The notes under the pieces are model-generated. The model ran no database searches. It was given only the letters and a program-made list of their open reading frames with translations, and was not told the origin of the DNA. DNA of 59,157 nucleotides from Clostridiales bacterium (GTDB lineage: Bacteria; Bacillota; Clostridia; Christensenellales; CAG-138). The stretch lies in the NCBI GenBank assembly GCA_024691085.1, contig JAILNX010000007.1:1-59157 (forward strand), given 5' to 3'. How positions within the stretch are numbered: position 1 is the first letter of the stretch; each line of letters begins with the position of its first letter. Positions 1-7,300 of the stretch are shown piece by piece. The translations under genes were made by a program, and so were the position numbers.

Positions 1-122
1 TATACCAAAACTCCGAATCCACCGCAACTCAGACAAGGTAAAACGTGCCTAAAACAAGTGAAAAACCTTCCTTTAGCCCTGTTTGCCCGTCCTATGCCAT
101 AAAACTTGCAAAAAGTAAACAG

Positions 123-144
123 GGCGTGTTGCTGACAACACGCC
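123..144. other. Perfect 9-bp hairpin
   Basis: GGCGTGTTG and CAACACGCC pair around a CTGA loop. No T-run follows on the plus strand; on the minus strand a short T-rich stretch lies about 10 bases beyond. It could be a weak minus-strand terminator or a structured RNA element. The rest of positions 1-166 shows no convincing gene on either strand. Confidence 0.4.
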
Positions 145-241
145 GCCCGGCCCGCCCAGCTAAGCAATGACCGACACCATGGGCCGCATGCCCTCCGACG
201 CGCCGTTCGCGGGCTAGAGCTTGGTTCCGGCGCACGTCGAG

Positions 242-331
242 ATGATGGGCCTCATCGGCATGGGCAACAACCCCATGGTCGGCGCCACCGTCGCAGTCGC
301 CGTCGCAGTTGCACAGGCGATGAACAAATAA
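242..331 (+). CDS. Tiny ORF (29 aa) or tail of a decayed gene
   Basis: This short reading frame encodes a hydrophobic, alanine/valine-rich tail rich in Met and Gly, ending in QAMNK. The same frame is open further upstream from an ATG at 167 but is interrupted by a TAG at 215-217 and closed by a TAA at 161-163. A strong terminator follows 12 bases after the stop, so transcription in this direction is likely. There is no good ribosome site at either ATG. I do not recognise the family. It may be the 3' remnant of a broken gene, a small membrane peptide, or chance. Confidence 0.25.
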   Translation: MMGLIGMGNNPMVGATVAVAVAVAQAMNK

Positions 332-343
332 GATCACACCATT

Positions 344-375
344 GCAGGAATGGCCGCCGCCATTCCTGCGTTTTT
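344..375 (+). terminator. Rho-independent terminator
   Basis: A 10-bp perfect stem (GCAGGAATGG / CCATTCCTGC) around a CCGCCG loop is followed by GTTTTTG. It closes whatever transcript runs through 167-331. Confidence 0.8.
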
Positions 376-403
376 GTAAAACGATACTCCTGGAGGTACA
401 GAA

Positions 404-1450
404 ATGTCAAACGAGACCGCTGTGAATAATAAAACCGGAAAACCGGATGAGCTTCTTAAGATAGTCGACAGGATGAGTCCGGACGGGATAATGACGCTCT
501 TCGACGTTATCGAGAACGAGAAGAACGAGTTCATGCTCGACCGCGAAAAGAGGGCTATCCTCCGCGAGACGCTCGGCTACGATGACAGGACCGCCGATTC
601 GTGGAAGACCGCCGCCGACGTTTTAAAGCGTTTCGACACCTCGGAACTCGTTATGAAATACCCCCAGCAGGCGAAGAACACACTTATCACGATACTCGGC
701 ATATTTCCCGCCACGAGGATCGCCTCGCTCTTCGTCGACCGCGTGCCCGAGGATCTGCTCTCAACCATACTCGGCTACTCGCTTGCGGCGTCTCCCGATC
801 ATCTTCTGCACCTGCTCGTCGATCATCAGGCGAACATGATAGCCACGCGCAACGCGGGCTATATGCAGGCCGAGCCGGAGTTTGCCGGCAAGCGGAGCCT
901 TGCCTTCGTGACGAAAGACGATCTCCTCTTCTCCGAGATGCGCAAGCTCGTCGAGACCAATGACGACGAGGAGGACAGGATCGTCGGCACCCGCGACGGC
1001 ACCGTGCGGCTCGTCCGCTGGGACGAGAAGAAGTGGCGCTACCGCAGGAACGCGAACGCCACGAACGACAAGGTCATCGTGATGGGCGATATTCCCGGCG
1101 CGAAGAACGATATCAAGCTCATGGAGCCCCGCTTCGAGAAATACGGCGTAAAATACGGCTGGATAGGTGGCTGCGCATACGTGGACGCCGACCTGAGAAA
1201 GATCCGCGGCCGGTACGTTTACGACGCCTTCCTCGCGGAGTTCTCCTCCCTTCCCCTTCCCCCGGAGCTTAAGAAAGACAAAAAGATGCGGCTCGACGTC
1301 AAGACCGGCCTGAAGGCAGCCCTCGCGGCGCCTCTCCTCGCGAAGGATCTTTACGACGACACCTACGCCGTAAAAAGGCAGATGCTCTTTTACGGGCTGA
1401 TCCGTTTGTATTATGGTCACCTTGAAGAGTTCCTGAACGAAACGCTCTGA
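404..1450 (+). CDS. Unrecognised 348-aa soluble protein
   Basis: The start follows a good ribosome site (CTGGAGGT, 7 bases before the ATG), and codon use matches the neighbouring genes, so this is a real gene. The product looks cytoplasmic: no signal peptide, no membrane span, many charged residues. The first 100 residues are helical with repeated acidic/basic stretches; the middle (about 190-270) alternates beta-like segments including a YRRNANATN stretch; the last 50 residues are hydrophobic-helical. I cannot match it to a named family. It stands alone between two terminators (344-375 and 1458-1480), and no promoter is obvious in the 28 bases after the first terminator, so expression may rely on read-through. 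Confidence 0.75.
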   Translation: MSNETAVNNKTGKPDELLKIVDRMSPDGIMTLFDVIENEKNEFMLDREKRAILRETLGYDDRTADSWKTAADVLKRFDTSELVMKYPQQAKNTLITILGIFPATRIASLFVDRVPEDLLSTILGYSLAASPDHLLHLLVDHQANMIATRNAGYMQAEPEFAGKRSLAFVTKDDLLFSEMRKLVETNDDEEDRIVGTRDGTVRLVRWDEKKWRYRRNANATNDKVIVMGDIPGAKNDIKLMEPRFEKYGVKYGWIGGCAYVDADLRKIRGRYVYDAFLAEFSSLPLPPELKKDKKMRLDVKTGLKAALAAPLLAKDLYDDTYAVKRQMLFYGLIRLYYGHLEEFLNETL

Positions 1451-1457
1451 ATCCCCC

Positions 1458-1480
1458 GGCGTCCGAAAGGGCGCCGTTTT
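1458..1480 (+). terminator. Rho-independent terminator
   Basis: GGCGTCC pairs with GGGCGCC (one G-T pair) around a GAAA tetraloop, then G and TTTT. It lies 8 bases after the stop of the 404-1450 gene. Confidence 0.7.
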
Positions 1481-1505
1481 ATGATAATATATTTCTGAAT
1501 ACCCC

Positions 1506-1536
1506 TTGACACGTTATACTATGCGTTATATAGTAT
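1506..1536 (+). promoter_or_regulatory. padR promoter with overlapping palindromic operator
   Basis: TTGACA at 1506-1511 and TATAGT at 1529-1534 are separated by 17 bases. Overlapping the spacer and -10 is a perfect inverted repeat, ATACTAT (1516-1522) and ATAGTAT (1530-1536), centred on GCGTTAT. PadR proteins commonly bind such AT-rich dyads in their own promoters, so self-repression of the padR/DUF4097 pair is the simplest reading. Confidence 0.75.
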
Positions 1537-1557
1537 TACGCGTAAGGAGGTGTTCGA

Positions 1558-1875
1558 GTGGACATACAGTTAAAACGCGGGCTGATCGAGATCTGCGTGC
1601 TGGCGGCGATGCTTCGCGGGCCGACCTACGGGTACCAGCTGATCCGGGACGTTTCGCCCTATATGGAGATCTCGGAGTCAACGCTCTACCCCATATTAAA
1701 GCGGCTTGAGGCCGCGGGCTGCGTGACGGTAAAGAGCGCCGAGCATAACGGAAGGCTCCGTAAGTATTATGAGATAACGGAACCCGGACGAGCAAGGATA
1801 ACGGAGTTCCTGACCGAATGGCAGAGCATCATGAAGGTCTATTACTATATTGAGAGGGAGGCAGCACATGTCTAA
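1558..1875 (+). CDS. PadR-family transcriptional regulator
   Basis: A 105-residue winged-helix repressor of the PadR type. It begins with the usual MDIQLKRGLIEICVLAAM helix; the YGYQLIRD and STLYPILKRLE segments are the family hallmarks of helix 2 and the recognition helix, and the C-terminal helix supplies dimer contacts. The start is GTG, supported by AAGGAGG 7 bases upstream; no ATG fits better. The stop overlaps the start of the next gene by 8 bases, indicating translational coupling. The dyad in its promoter suggests autoregulation. In Firmicutes such PadR genes typically control an adjacent DUF1700/HAAS-DUF4097 membrane protein, as here. The inducing signal is unknown; envelope stress is the usual guess. 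Confidence 0.92.
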   Translation: MDIQLKRGLIEICVLAAMLRGPTYGYQLIRDVSPYMEISESTLYPILKRLEAAGCVTVKSAEHNGRLRKYYEITEPGRARITEFLTEWQSIMKVYYYIEREAAHV

Positions 1876-3070
1876 GAAGGAATTTTTGAAGAGGCTCAAC
1901 CGGGCTCTTTCAACTCTTCCCCGCGATGAGAGGGAGAAGACTATCGCCTATTACGACGAGCTTATAGAGGACCGCAAGGAAGCGGGCTCGACCGAGGAGG
2001 CCGCGGTCGCCGCTATGGGCGACGTAAGGACTATCGCGGACGATATCATTGCCGACGCGAAGGAGCGCGGTGTGGAGATAAAGAGGCGCGGCATGCCGAC
2101 GGCCGTGAAAGCGCTGATCGTCGTTTTATCGGTCGTTATCGGGCTTGCCGTCATCGGCAGCGGTGCGTTTGCCGTGCTCGGCTTAGTAAACGCCGCAAAT
2201 GCCGGGGAATGGGAGAAGACCGAGAACTATTTCGAGCTTGACGAAAAGAGGCTCGTCGAGATCGACCTGACGAACCTGAATGCCGAGATCCTTCCGTCCG
2301 GCGACGATAAGATCCATTTCAGCTATTATATGAACGAGGATCTTGTCGTGTACTCGTTTGATGAGACCGACGAAAGGATCACCTTCCGGCAAAGGCAGAA
2401 GAATCCCATGTTCTGGTTCGTCCCGAATACTGATAAATACCCTGTCGTGGTGCTCATTCCGGAAGGCTTCATAGGAAGCATCGTATCCAAAATCACGACC
2501 GGCGACATGAGTTTTTCGGATATAAGGAGCGCCGAGACCATTGAGCTCAAGGCAACGACCGGCGATATATCAGTCGTCAACGCTGCTGCGAAAAACGCCG
2601 TCATAACCGTCACGACCGGCGACGTCAACGTGTACCGCTGTGATTTTTCATCGAGCCTCGGCCTGTCCGGTACGACCGGCGACGTCATCATTAAAAACAC
2701 CGAGCTCGGCTTCCTTTCGGTCAGCGTTACCACAGGCGAAATCGAGCTTGAAAACATCGTCTGCGGAGATATGGATATCGGCACGACGACCGGCAGCGCA
2801 AAGATATCAAGCGTGAGAGCCAAGAAGGCCAACATACACGCGAGCACCGGCAGCATCAGTCTTTTCGATCTTGACGCGGAGGATATAACGCTTAAGACCA
2901 CCACAGGCTCCATAACGGGAACGCTCGTCGGGAGCATCACCGATTACACGGTCGAAAGTCACGTTTCGACCGGCAAAAACAACCTGCCCGAGGCATTCGG
3001 GCAGGGACCGAGGAAGCTGAATGCCAGGGCTTCGACCGGAGACATAAGGATCGGTTTTTCGGAGGATTGA
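1868..3070 (+). CDS. HAAS (DUF1700) / DUF4097 membrane-anchored beta-helix protein
   Basis: A 400-residue protein starting at the ATG preceded by GAGGGAGG. Residues 1-70 form the HAAS/DUF1700 helical domain (SKKEFLKRLNRAL, then a YYDELIEDRKEAG segment), the part thought to interact with the PadR partner. One membrane helix spans about 78-106. The remainder is a DUF4097-type right-handed beta-helix: the motif TTGD/TTGS/STGS recurs roughly every 17-25 residues from about 210 to the end, at least nine times. The arrangement puts the regulatory domain in the cytoplasm and the beta-helix outside, suiting a sensor or anti-regulator. A longer TTG-started version (from 1850) exists but lacks its own ribosome site. 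Confidence 0.88.
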   Translation: MSKKEFLKRLNRALSTLPRDEREKTIAYYDELIEDRKEAGSTEEAAVAAMGDVRTIADDIIADAKERGVEIKRRGMPTAVKALIVVLSVVIGLAVIGSGAFAVLGLVNAANAGEWEKTENYFELDEKRLVEIDLTNLNAEILPSGDDKIHFSYYMNEDLVVYSFDETDERITFRQRQKNPMFWFVPNTDKYPVVVLIPEGFIGSIVSKITTGDMSFSDIRSAETIELKATTGDISVVNAAAKNAVITVTTGDVNVYRCDFSSSLGLSGTTGDVIIKNTELGFLSVSVTTGEIELENIVCGDMDIGTTTGSAKISSVRAKKANIHASTGSISLFDLDAEDITLKTTTGSITGTLVGSITDYTVESHVSTGKNNLPEAFGQGPRKLNARASTGDIRIGFSED

Positions 3071-3086
3071 CGATCCCCCGGCGCAA

Positions 3087-3121
3087 AGCGGGAACGGACA
3101 GATCACCGTTCCCGCTTTTTA
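3087..3121 (+). terminator. Rho-independent terminator
   Basis: An 11-bp perfect stem AGCGGGAACGG / CCGTTCCCGCT around an 8-base loop is followed by TTTT. It ends the padR operon. Confidence 0.9.
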
Positions 3122-3150
3122 ATATATATTGCCGTTCACCCTTATTATCA

Positions 3151-3179
3151 TTGACAGGAAAGGGCATTTTCGGTAAAAT
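3151..3179 (+). promoter_or_regulatory. Promoter of ctfA-ctfB-thlA
   Basis: TTGACA (3151-3156), 17-base spacer, TAAAAT (3174-3179). The roughly 50-base leader contains two copies of ACATTGGA (about 3184 and 3211) of unknown meaning. Confidence 0.8.
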
Positions 3180-3237
3180 GTATACATTGGAATCAGTGTG
3201 CTTTTCAATCACATTGGAGAAAAAATAGGAGGTTAGA

Positions 3238-3897
3238 ATGAACAAAGTCACAACCGTTGAGGAAGCCTTCTCGCACATCAAGGACAATGACACCATAATG
3301 GTGGGCGGTTTCCTCATGTGCGGCAGCCCTGAGTATCTCATCCACACCTTCCTGGATCATCCCTCCAAGGGCCTCACCATCGTCAACAACGACATGGGCG
3401 AGTACGGATCCAGCCTTACTCCCCTGCTTGCATCAGGCCGCGTGACCGATATCGTCTGCACCTGGATCGTAAGGAACCCCGCCGCTCAGGAGATGTACAA
3501 GGCCAACCCCAAGTGCCTGCACATCAATCCCCAGGGCACGCTGACCGAGCGCATCCGCGCGGGCGGATTCGGCATTGCCGCGTTCTACACCCCCACAGGC
3601 GTGGGCACCATTATCGAAGAGGGCAAGGATACCCGCTGGTTCAACGGCCGTAAGTACATCATGGAGACCGCGCTCCGCGCGAACGTCGCTTTCATCCATG
3701 CCGAGGTCGCCGACGAGATGGGCAACATCTTCATGAAGGGCTCCTCCAAGAACTATAACGCCGCCATGGCGACGGCTGCCGATTACGTCATCGTCGAGGC
3801 GAACAAGATCGTTCCCGTCGGCGGTATCGATCCCGAGCTCGTCACCGTTTCCGGCATCTACGTCAACGCCGTAGTGCCCATCCCCAAGAAGGACTAA
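3238..3897 (+). CDS. ctfA: Acetoacetate/butyrate-type CoA-transferase, subunit A
   Basis: A 219-residue alpha subunit of a family I (3-oxoacid type) CoA-transferase, which moves CoA between acetyl- or butyryl-CoA and acetoacetate or another short acid in the cytoplasm. The fold signature is present: the MVGGFLMCGSP loop near residue 21, an NPQGTLTERIRAGG segment that corresponds to the family's PQG-T-ER motif, and the GVGT...EEGK segment. It is the usual length. AGGAGG precedes the start. The B subunit follows 14 bases downstream and a thiolase after that. Exact substrate cannot be told from sequence; succinyl-, acetate- or butyrate-CoA transferase activity are all possible. Confidence 0.93.
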   Translation: MNKVTTVEEAFSHIKDNDTIMVGGFLMCGSPEYLIHTFLDHPSKGLTIVNNDMGEYGSSLTPLLASGRVTDIVCTWIVRNPAAQEMYKANPKCLHINPQGTLTERIRAGGFGIAAFYTPTGVGTIIEEGKDTRWFNGRKYIMETALRANVAFIHAEVADEMGNIFMKGSSKNYNAAMATAADYVIVEANKIVPVGGIDPELVTVSGIYVNAVVPIPKKD

Positions 3898-3911
3898 TGA
3901 GGTAATAAACT

Positions 3912-4565
3912 ATGGATAACAAGAACATTATCGCAAGGCGTATCGCTCAGATGCTTCATGACGGCGAGGTCGTGAATCTCGGCGTAGGTATCCCCCAGCT
4001 CGTCGCGAACTGGCTCCCCGAGGGCGTTGAGCTGATCGTTCATGCCGAAAACGGCATAATCGGCGCGGGCGGCTATTCCAAGGAAGGCGAAGGCGATCCC
4101 AACGTGGTCGACGCCGGCGGCCAGATGGTCGACGTTAAGCCCGGCGCGCAGTTCATCATCTCCACCGATTCCTTCGGCGCGATCAGGGGCGGTCATATCG
4201 ATATGACCATCCTCGGCGCTTACCAGGTCGACTCCAAGGGCAACCTTGCCAACTGGTGCCTCCCCAACAAGATGGGCGGCATCGGCGGCGCGATGGACCT
4301 CGTTTCCGGCGCGAAGCAGGTCGTCGTCGCGATGGAGCACACCCAGAAGGGCAACCCCAAGATCGTCGAGAACTGCACCTATCCCCTCACCGGCGCGGGC
4401 GTTGTTGACTACATCATCACCGAGATGGGCTTCATGCGCGTTACCGACAGGGGCATCGTGCTTGAGGAGATCAACCCCAACTACACCGTTGAGCAGGTGC
4501 TCGCCGCTACGGACGCGAGGCTGATCGTTCCCGTGGATCTCAAGGCGATGGACGTTATTGACTGA
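3912..4565 (+). CDS. ctfB: Acetoacetate/butyrate-type CoA-transferase, subunit B
   Basis: A 217-residue beta subunit that carries the catalytic glutamate of family I CoA-transferases: Glu46 in AENGIIGAG, which forms the covalent glutamyl-CoA thioester. Upstream, VNLGVGIPQLV is the characteristic glycine loop; downstream, RGGHIDMTILGA and LTGAGVVDYIITEMG are strongly conserved stretches. Length is normal. It is cotranscribed with subunit A (14-base gap) and precedes the thiolase after a 60-base spacer holding a hairpin. Together the pair makes or uses acetoacetate in clostridial acid re-assimilation, or degrades ketone bodies. Confidence 0.94.
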   Translation: MDNKNIIARRIAQMLHDGEVVNLGVGIPQLVANWLPEGVELIVHAENGIIGAGGYSKEGEGDPNVVDAGGQMVDVKPGAQFIISTDSFGAIRGGHIDMTILGAYQVDSKGNLANWCLPNKMGGIGGAMDLVSGAKQVVVAMEHTQKGNPKIVENCTYPLTGAGVVDYIITEMGFMRVTDRGIVLEEINPNYTVEQVLAATDARLIVPVDLKAMDVID

Positions 4566-4573
4566 GAGCTTAA

Positions 4574-4596
4574 AGGGCAGGAGTTTTTCCTGCCCT
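4574..4596 (+). other. Intergenic hairpin between ctfB and thlA
   Basis: AGGGCAGGA pairs perfectly with TCCTGCCCT around GTTTT. It is followed by ATATAAAT rather than a T-run, so it is better read as an mRNA processing/stabilising element or a partial attenuator than as a full terminator. Confidence 0.55.
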
Positions 4597-4625
4597 ATAT
4601 AAATAATTACGGAGGTATATAGTAT

Positions 4626-5813
4626 ATGTCTAAGGAAGTTGTTATAGTCAGCGCAGTCCGTACCGCCGTCGGCACCTTCGGCGGTTCGTTAAAGGACGTT
4701 CCCGCCGTAGAGCTCGGCTCCATCGTCATCAAGGAGGCCGTCCGCCGCGCGGGCATCGCTCCCTCCGACGTTGACGAGGTCATAATGGGCTGCGTCCTCC
4801 AGGGAGGTCTCGGTCAGAGCGTCGCGCGTCAGGCGTCCGTAAAGGCCGGCATCCCCGTAGAGGTCCCCGCGGAAACCATCAACAACGTCTGCGGTTCCGG
4901 TCTTAAGGCCGTCAACCTTGCCGCCGCAATGATAATGGCGGGCGAAGCCGACTGCATGGTCGTCGGCGGTATGGAGAATATGTCCGCCACCGCTTACGCC
5001 ATTCCCCATGCGCGCTATGGCTACCGCATGAGCATGCCGAACGCCAACATCGTCGACATGATGGTCAAGGACGGTCTGTGGGAGGCTTTCAACGATTATC
5101 ATATGGGCATCACCGCCGAGAACGTCGCCGAGCAGTGGGGCATCACCCGCGAGATGCAGGACGAGTTCGCGTTGAGGAGCCAGATGAATACCGCCAAGGC
5201 CCAGGAAGAGGGCAAGTTCGACGAGGAGATCGTCCCCGTCATGGTCAAGGTCAAGAAGGAAATGGTCGAGTTCAAGAAGGACGAGCACAACCGTCCCGGC
5301 ACCACGATGGAAGCCCTCGCGAAGCTCCGCCCCGCCTTCAAGAAGGACGGCACCGTTACCGCGGGCAACGCGTCCGGCATCAACGACGGCGCTGCCGCGG
5401 TCGTAATCATGAGCGCTGACAAGGCCAGGGAGCTCGGCGTTAAGCCCATGGCGAAGTTCGTCGTTGGCGCAAGCGCGGGCGTCGAACCCAGCATCATGGG
5501 CGTCGGTCCCGTCGCAGCCACGAGGAAGGCCCTTAAGAAGGCGAACATGACCATCGACCAGCTCGACCGCATCGAGGCGAACGAGGCGTTCGCCGCGCAG
5601 TCCCTCGCCGTCGGCATGGATCTCGGCTGGGATATCAACAAGGTCAACGTCAACGGCGGCGCGATCTCGATCGGTCACCCCATCGGAGCGAGCGGCTGCC
5701 GCATACTCGTAACGCTTCTCTATGAGCTCAAGCACTCCGGCCTCAAGACCGGTCTTGCCACGCTCTGCGTAGGCGGCGGTATGGGCGTTGCGACCATCGT
5801 CGAAGCCATGTAA
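4626..5813 (+). CDS. thlA: Acetyl-CoA C-acetyltransferase (thiolase)
   Basis: A 395-residue biosynthetic/degradative thiolase that condenses two acetyl-CoA to acetoacetyl-CoA, or the reverse. The catalytic triad is intact: Cys89 in [10 protein letters not shown] (acyl-enzyme), His351 in [10 protein letters not shown], and Cys381 in LCVGGGMG (proton transfer). Its length and the N-terminal [14 protein letters not shown] match the ThlA/AtoB class rather than the longer KAS-like relatives. GGAGG precedes the ATG. With the CoA-transferase subunits upstream it forms an acetoacetyl-CoA module; the rest of a butyrate pathway (Hbd, Crt, Bcd) is not in this window. Confidence 0.95.
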   Translation: MSKEVVIVSAVRTAVGTFGGSLKDVPAVELGSIVIKEAVRRAGIAPSDVDEVIMGCVLQGGLGQSVARQASVKAGIPVEVPAETINNVCGSGLKAVNLAAAMIMAGEADCMVVGGMENMSATAYAIPHARYGYRMSMPNANIVDMMVKDGLWEAFNDYHMGITAENVAEQWGITREMQDEFALRSQMNTAKAQEEGKFDEEIVPVMVKVKKEMVEFKKDEHNRPGTTMEALAKLRPAFKKDGTVTAGNASGINDGAAAVVIMSADKARELGVKPMAKFVVGASAGVEPSIMGVGPVAATRKALKKANMTIDQLDRIEANEAFAAQSLAVGMDLGWDINKVNVNGGAISIGHPIGASGCRILVTLLYELKHSGLKTGLATLCVGGGMGVATIVEAM

Positions 5814-5825
5814 GAAATAAACCGA

Positions 5826-5860
5826 AAGCCGCCGTGCTCCTGCACGGCGGCTTATTTTTT
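5826..5860 (+). terminator. Strong terminator after thlA
   Basis: An 11-bp perfect stem AAGCCGCCGTG / CACGGCGGCTT with a 6-base loop is followed by ATTTTTT. It lies between convergent genes; the reverse strand carries only a short A/T tract, so it works mainly for the plus strand. Confidence 0.92.
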
Positions 5861-6383
5861 ATATCGATCTCATGAACGCATCGAGCTGTTTTTGGTTTTT
5901 AATTACCCTGCACTTGTCGCGGTACTTTCCGGTCAGCTCCCGGTACCTCTTTCTTACCTCTTTCGTGCGTCCGTTTTTGAGTATCCACATTCTGAACTCG
6001 TGATCGAACTTCTCGTCGCAGCCGGCGGTCATCGAGGGGCGCGTCTTTCCCTTGAACCTTCTCGCTCGCTTCCACGCCCTCATCAGGCAGTTTATGCGGT
6101 TAAAGTTCATAAAGACGATGAGGTCGGCCTCCTCCATCCTCCTGTCATACTCGAGCTTCCTGTAATTGCCGTCGATCACCCAGCCGTTCTCGGAGTTCTC
6201 GTTAAGAAACGCCCGGACCATACCGAGCTTCTCCTCATGCTCCCTGACTACCCAGCCGGGCTCGAACTGCACCGTGTCGATATAGAGCACGGGCACGGAA
6301 AACCTCTCGCTTAAAAAAGCGGCGAGCGTCGATTTCCCGCTGCCGGAATAGCCGATTATGGCGATTTTTGGATTATTTATCAC
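5859..6383 (-). CDS. P-loop NTPase, adenylate-kinase-like (FlaR/topology-modulation type)
   Basis: A 174-residue P-loop protein. The Walker A motif is GYSGSGKST at residues 12-20, followed by the LYIDTVQFEPGW stretch and a WVIDGNY segment typical of proteins annotated as adenylate kinase-like or DNA topology modulation protein FlaR. A basic LID-like stretch WKRARRFKGKTRPS follows, and the C terminus is lysine-rich. It probably phosphorylates a small molecule or nucleotide, but the substrate is not evident. Its start overlaps the end of recO by 4 bases, so it is translated as the last gene of that minus-strand transcript; this neighbour is not part of the usual era-recO string. Confidence 0.8.
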   Translation of the reverse strand: MINNPKIAIIGYSGSGKSTLAAFLSERFSVPVLYIDTVQFEPGWVVREHEEKLGMVRAFLNENSENGWVIDGNYRKLEYDRRMEEADLIVFMNFNRINCLMRAWKRARRFKGKTRPSMTAGCDEKFDHEFRMWILKNGRTKEVRKRYRELTGKYRDKCRVIKNQKQLDAFMRSI

Positions 6384-7093
6384 TTTCTTACCGTAAACTC
6401 GAAGACGTATTCCGCATAATTATATATCAAAGAGTCGAGCTCGTTCCTTACCGCTTCGGGCAGACGCACCTTTCTCATATCCGCAAGGTCGATGAGCATC
6501 ATGCGGCGGAAGGCCTCAAGCGCGACTGCGCTTGCCGTAACGAAGGCGCTGCCGCAGCGTTCGCACACGGAGCCGCCCATGGCGTTCGAGAAACGGATCT
6601 CCTTTTCCTTGCGAAGATCCTGGCCGCACCGCACGCAGTAGGTGAGCGTCGGTGCGAAGCCCTCGAGCTTCAAAAGCTTTGCCATAAAGCAGAGCTCCGT
6701 GTCCTTCGGGTCGTTATCGCCGTAGGATATCACGGAAAGCGCGTGATAGAGGAGCAGGAACAGCGCGTCGTTCGGATTGTTGTCCGCGACGTGTTCGCAG
6801 GCGGAGGCGATGCGCGCCGCAGAGAGGAGCTGCTCGTAGCTTTCCCTTATCGAATAGAAGCTCTCGAAAACGGTCGAGGACGAAAGCTGGAGCTTGCCCA
6901 TCCGCTCGTTGACCTCCATCTCGCCGTAGGTGAACTGCGAGGCAAAGGCGGCGTGCTTCGAATTGGGTTTCCTCGAGCCCCTTGCCGTGACGGCGACAAG
7001 GCCGCGCTCCTTCGTGAGCACGTTCAGGATCCTGTCGCTCTCGCGGTAGTCGGTAGTCCTCAGCACTATTCCGTTTAAAACGTCGTTTGGCAT
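6380..7093 (-). CDS. recO: DNA repair protein RecO
   Basis: A 237-residue RecO: an N-terminal OB fold (LNGIVLRTTDYRESDRILNVLT, which begins with the family pattern), a helical core, and a four-cysteine zinc site formed by CVRCG and CERCG at about residues 148-182. RecO loads RecA on SSB-coated DNA with RecR. The length is usual. The start lies after a 60-base gap from the plus-strand small ORF at 7154 and has no strong ribosome site, so its translation may be modest. Downstream it is coupled by a 4-base overlap to the P-loop kinase-like gene. Confidence 0.93.
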   Translation of the reverse strand: MPNDVLNGIVLRTTDYRESDRILNVLTKERGLVAVTARGSRKPNSKHAAFASQFTYGEMEVNERMGKLQLSSSTVFESFYSIRESYEQLLSAARIASACEHVADNNPNDALFLLLYHALSVISYGDNDPKDTELCFMAKLLKLEGFAPTLTYCVRCGQDLRKEKEIRFSNAMGGSVCERCGSAFVTASAVALEAFRRMMLIDLADMRKVRLPEAVRNELDSLIYNYAEYVFEFTVRK

Positions 7094-7153
7094 TAATTTC
7101 TGTGTTTCAAGCCTTTCCCCAAGTGGGATAATAGAGCCTGTGGAGAAAAGAAC

Positions 7154-7300
7154 ATGAGCGAATCAAAAAAGATGTGGGAGCGTTTCGCGAAGAGCGGAAA
7201 GCTCACGGATTATCTTGAATACTGCAAGGCCAGAAAGGCCGAGAACCCGAAGTCCGAGCGGGACAGGAACAAGGAGCCGCAGGATCAGTCGTCGTTATAA
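7154..7300 (+). CDS. Small YqzL-like protein (48 aa), opposite strand
   Basis: A 48-residue ORF with an ATG preceded by GTGGAGAAAAGAAC. Its first half reads W-x2-F-x2-SG-x2-x-DYLEY (residues 8-23), very like the short YqzL family found between era and recO in Bacillus and many Clostridia. The tail is charged and low in complexity. The match in both motif and location is the reason for calling it. The unusual point is orientation: era and recO run on the minus strand while this runs on the plus strand, and its last 16 bases overlap the 3' end of era tail-to-tail. A weak GATAAT lies at 7127-7132. Function of YqzL is unknown. Confidence 0.6.
   Translation: MSESKKMWERFAKSGKLTDYLEYCKARKAENPKSERDRNKEPQDQSSL

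Noticed and set aside
215-217. TAG as a recoded (pyrrolysine-type) codon in the 167-331 frame
   Set aside because: No pyrrolysine genes or ribosome site support it, the upstream part is only 16 codons, and other genes here end in normal stops.
4689-5735. A 348-codon minus-strand frame
   Set aside because: Antisense shadow of thlA, with no ribosome site or family resemblance.
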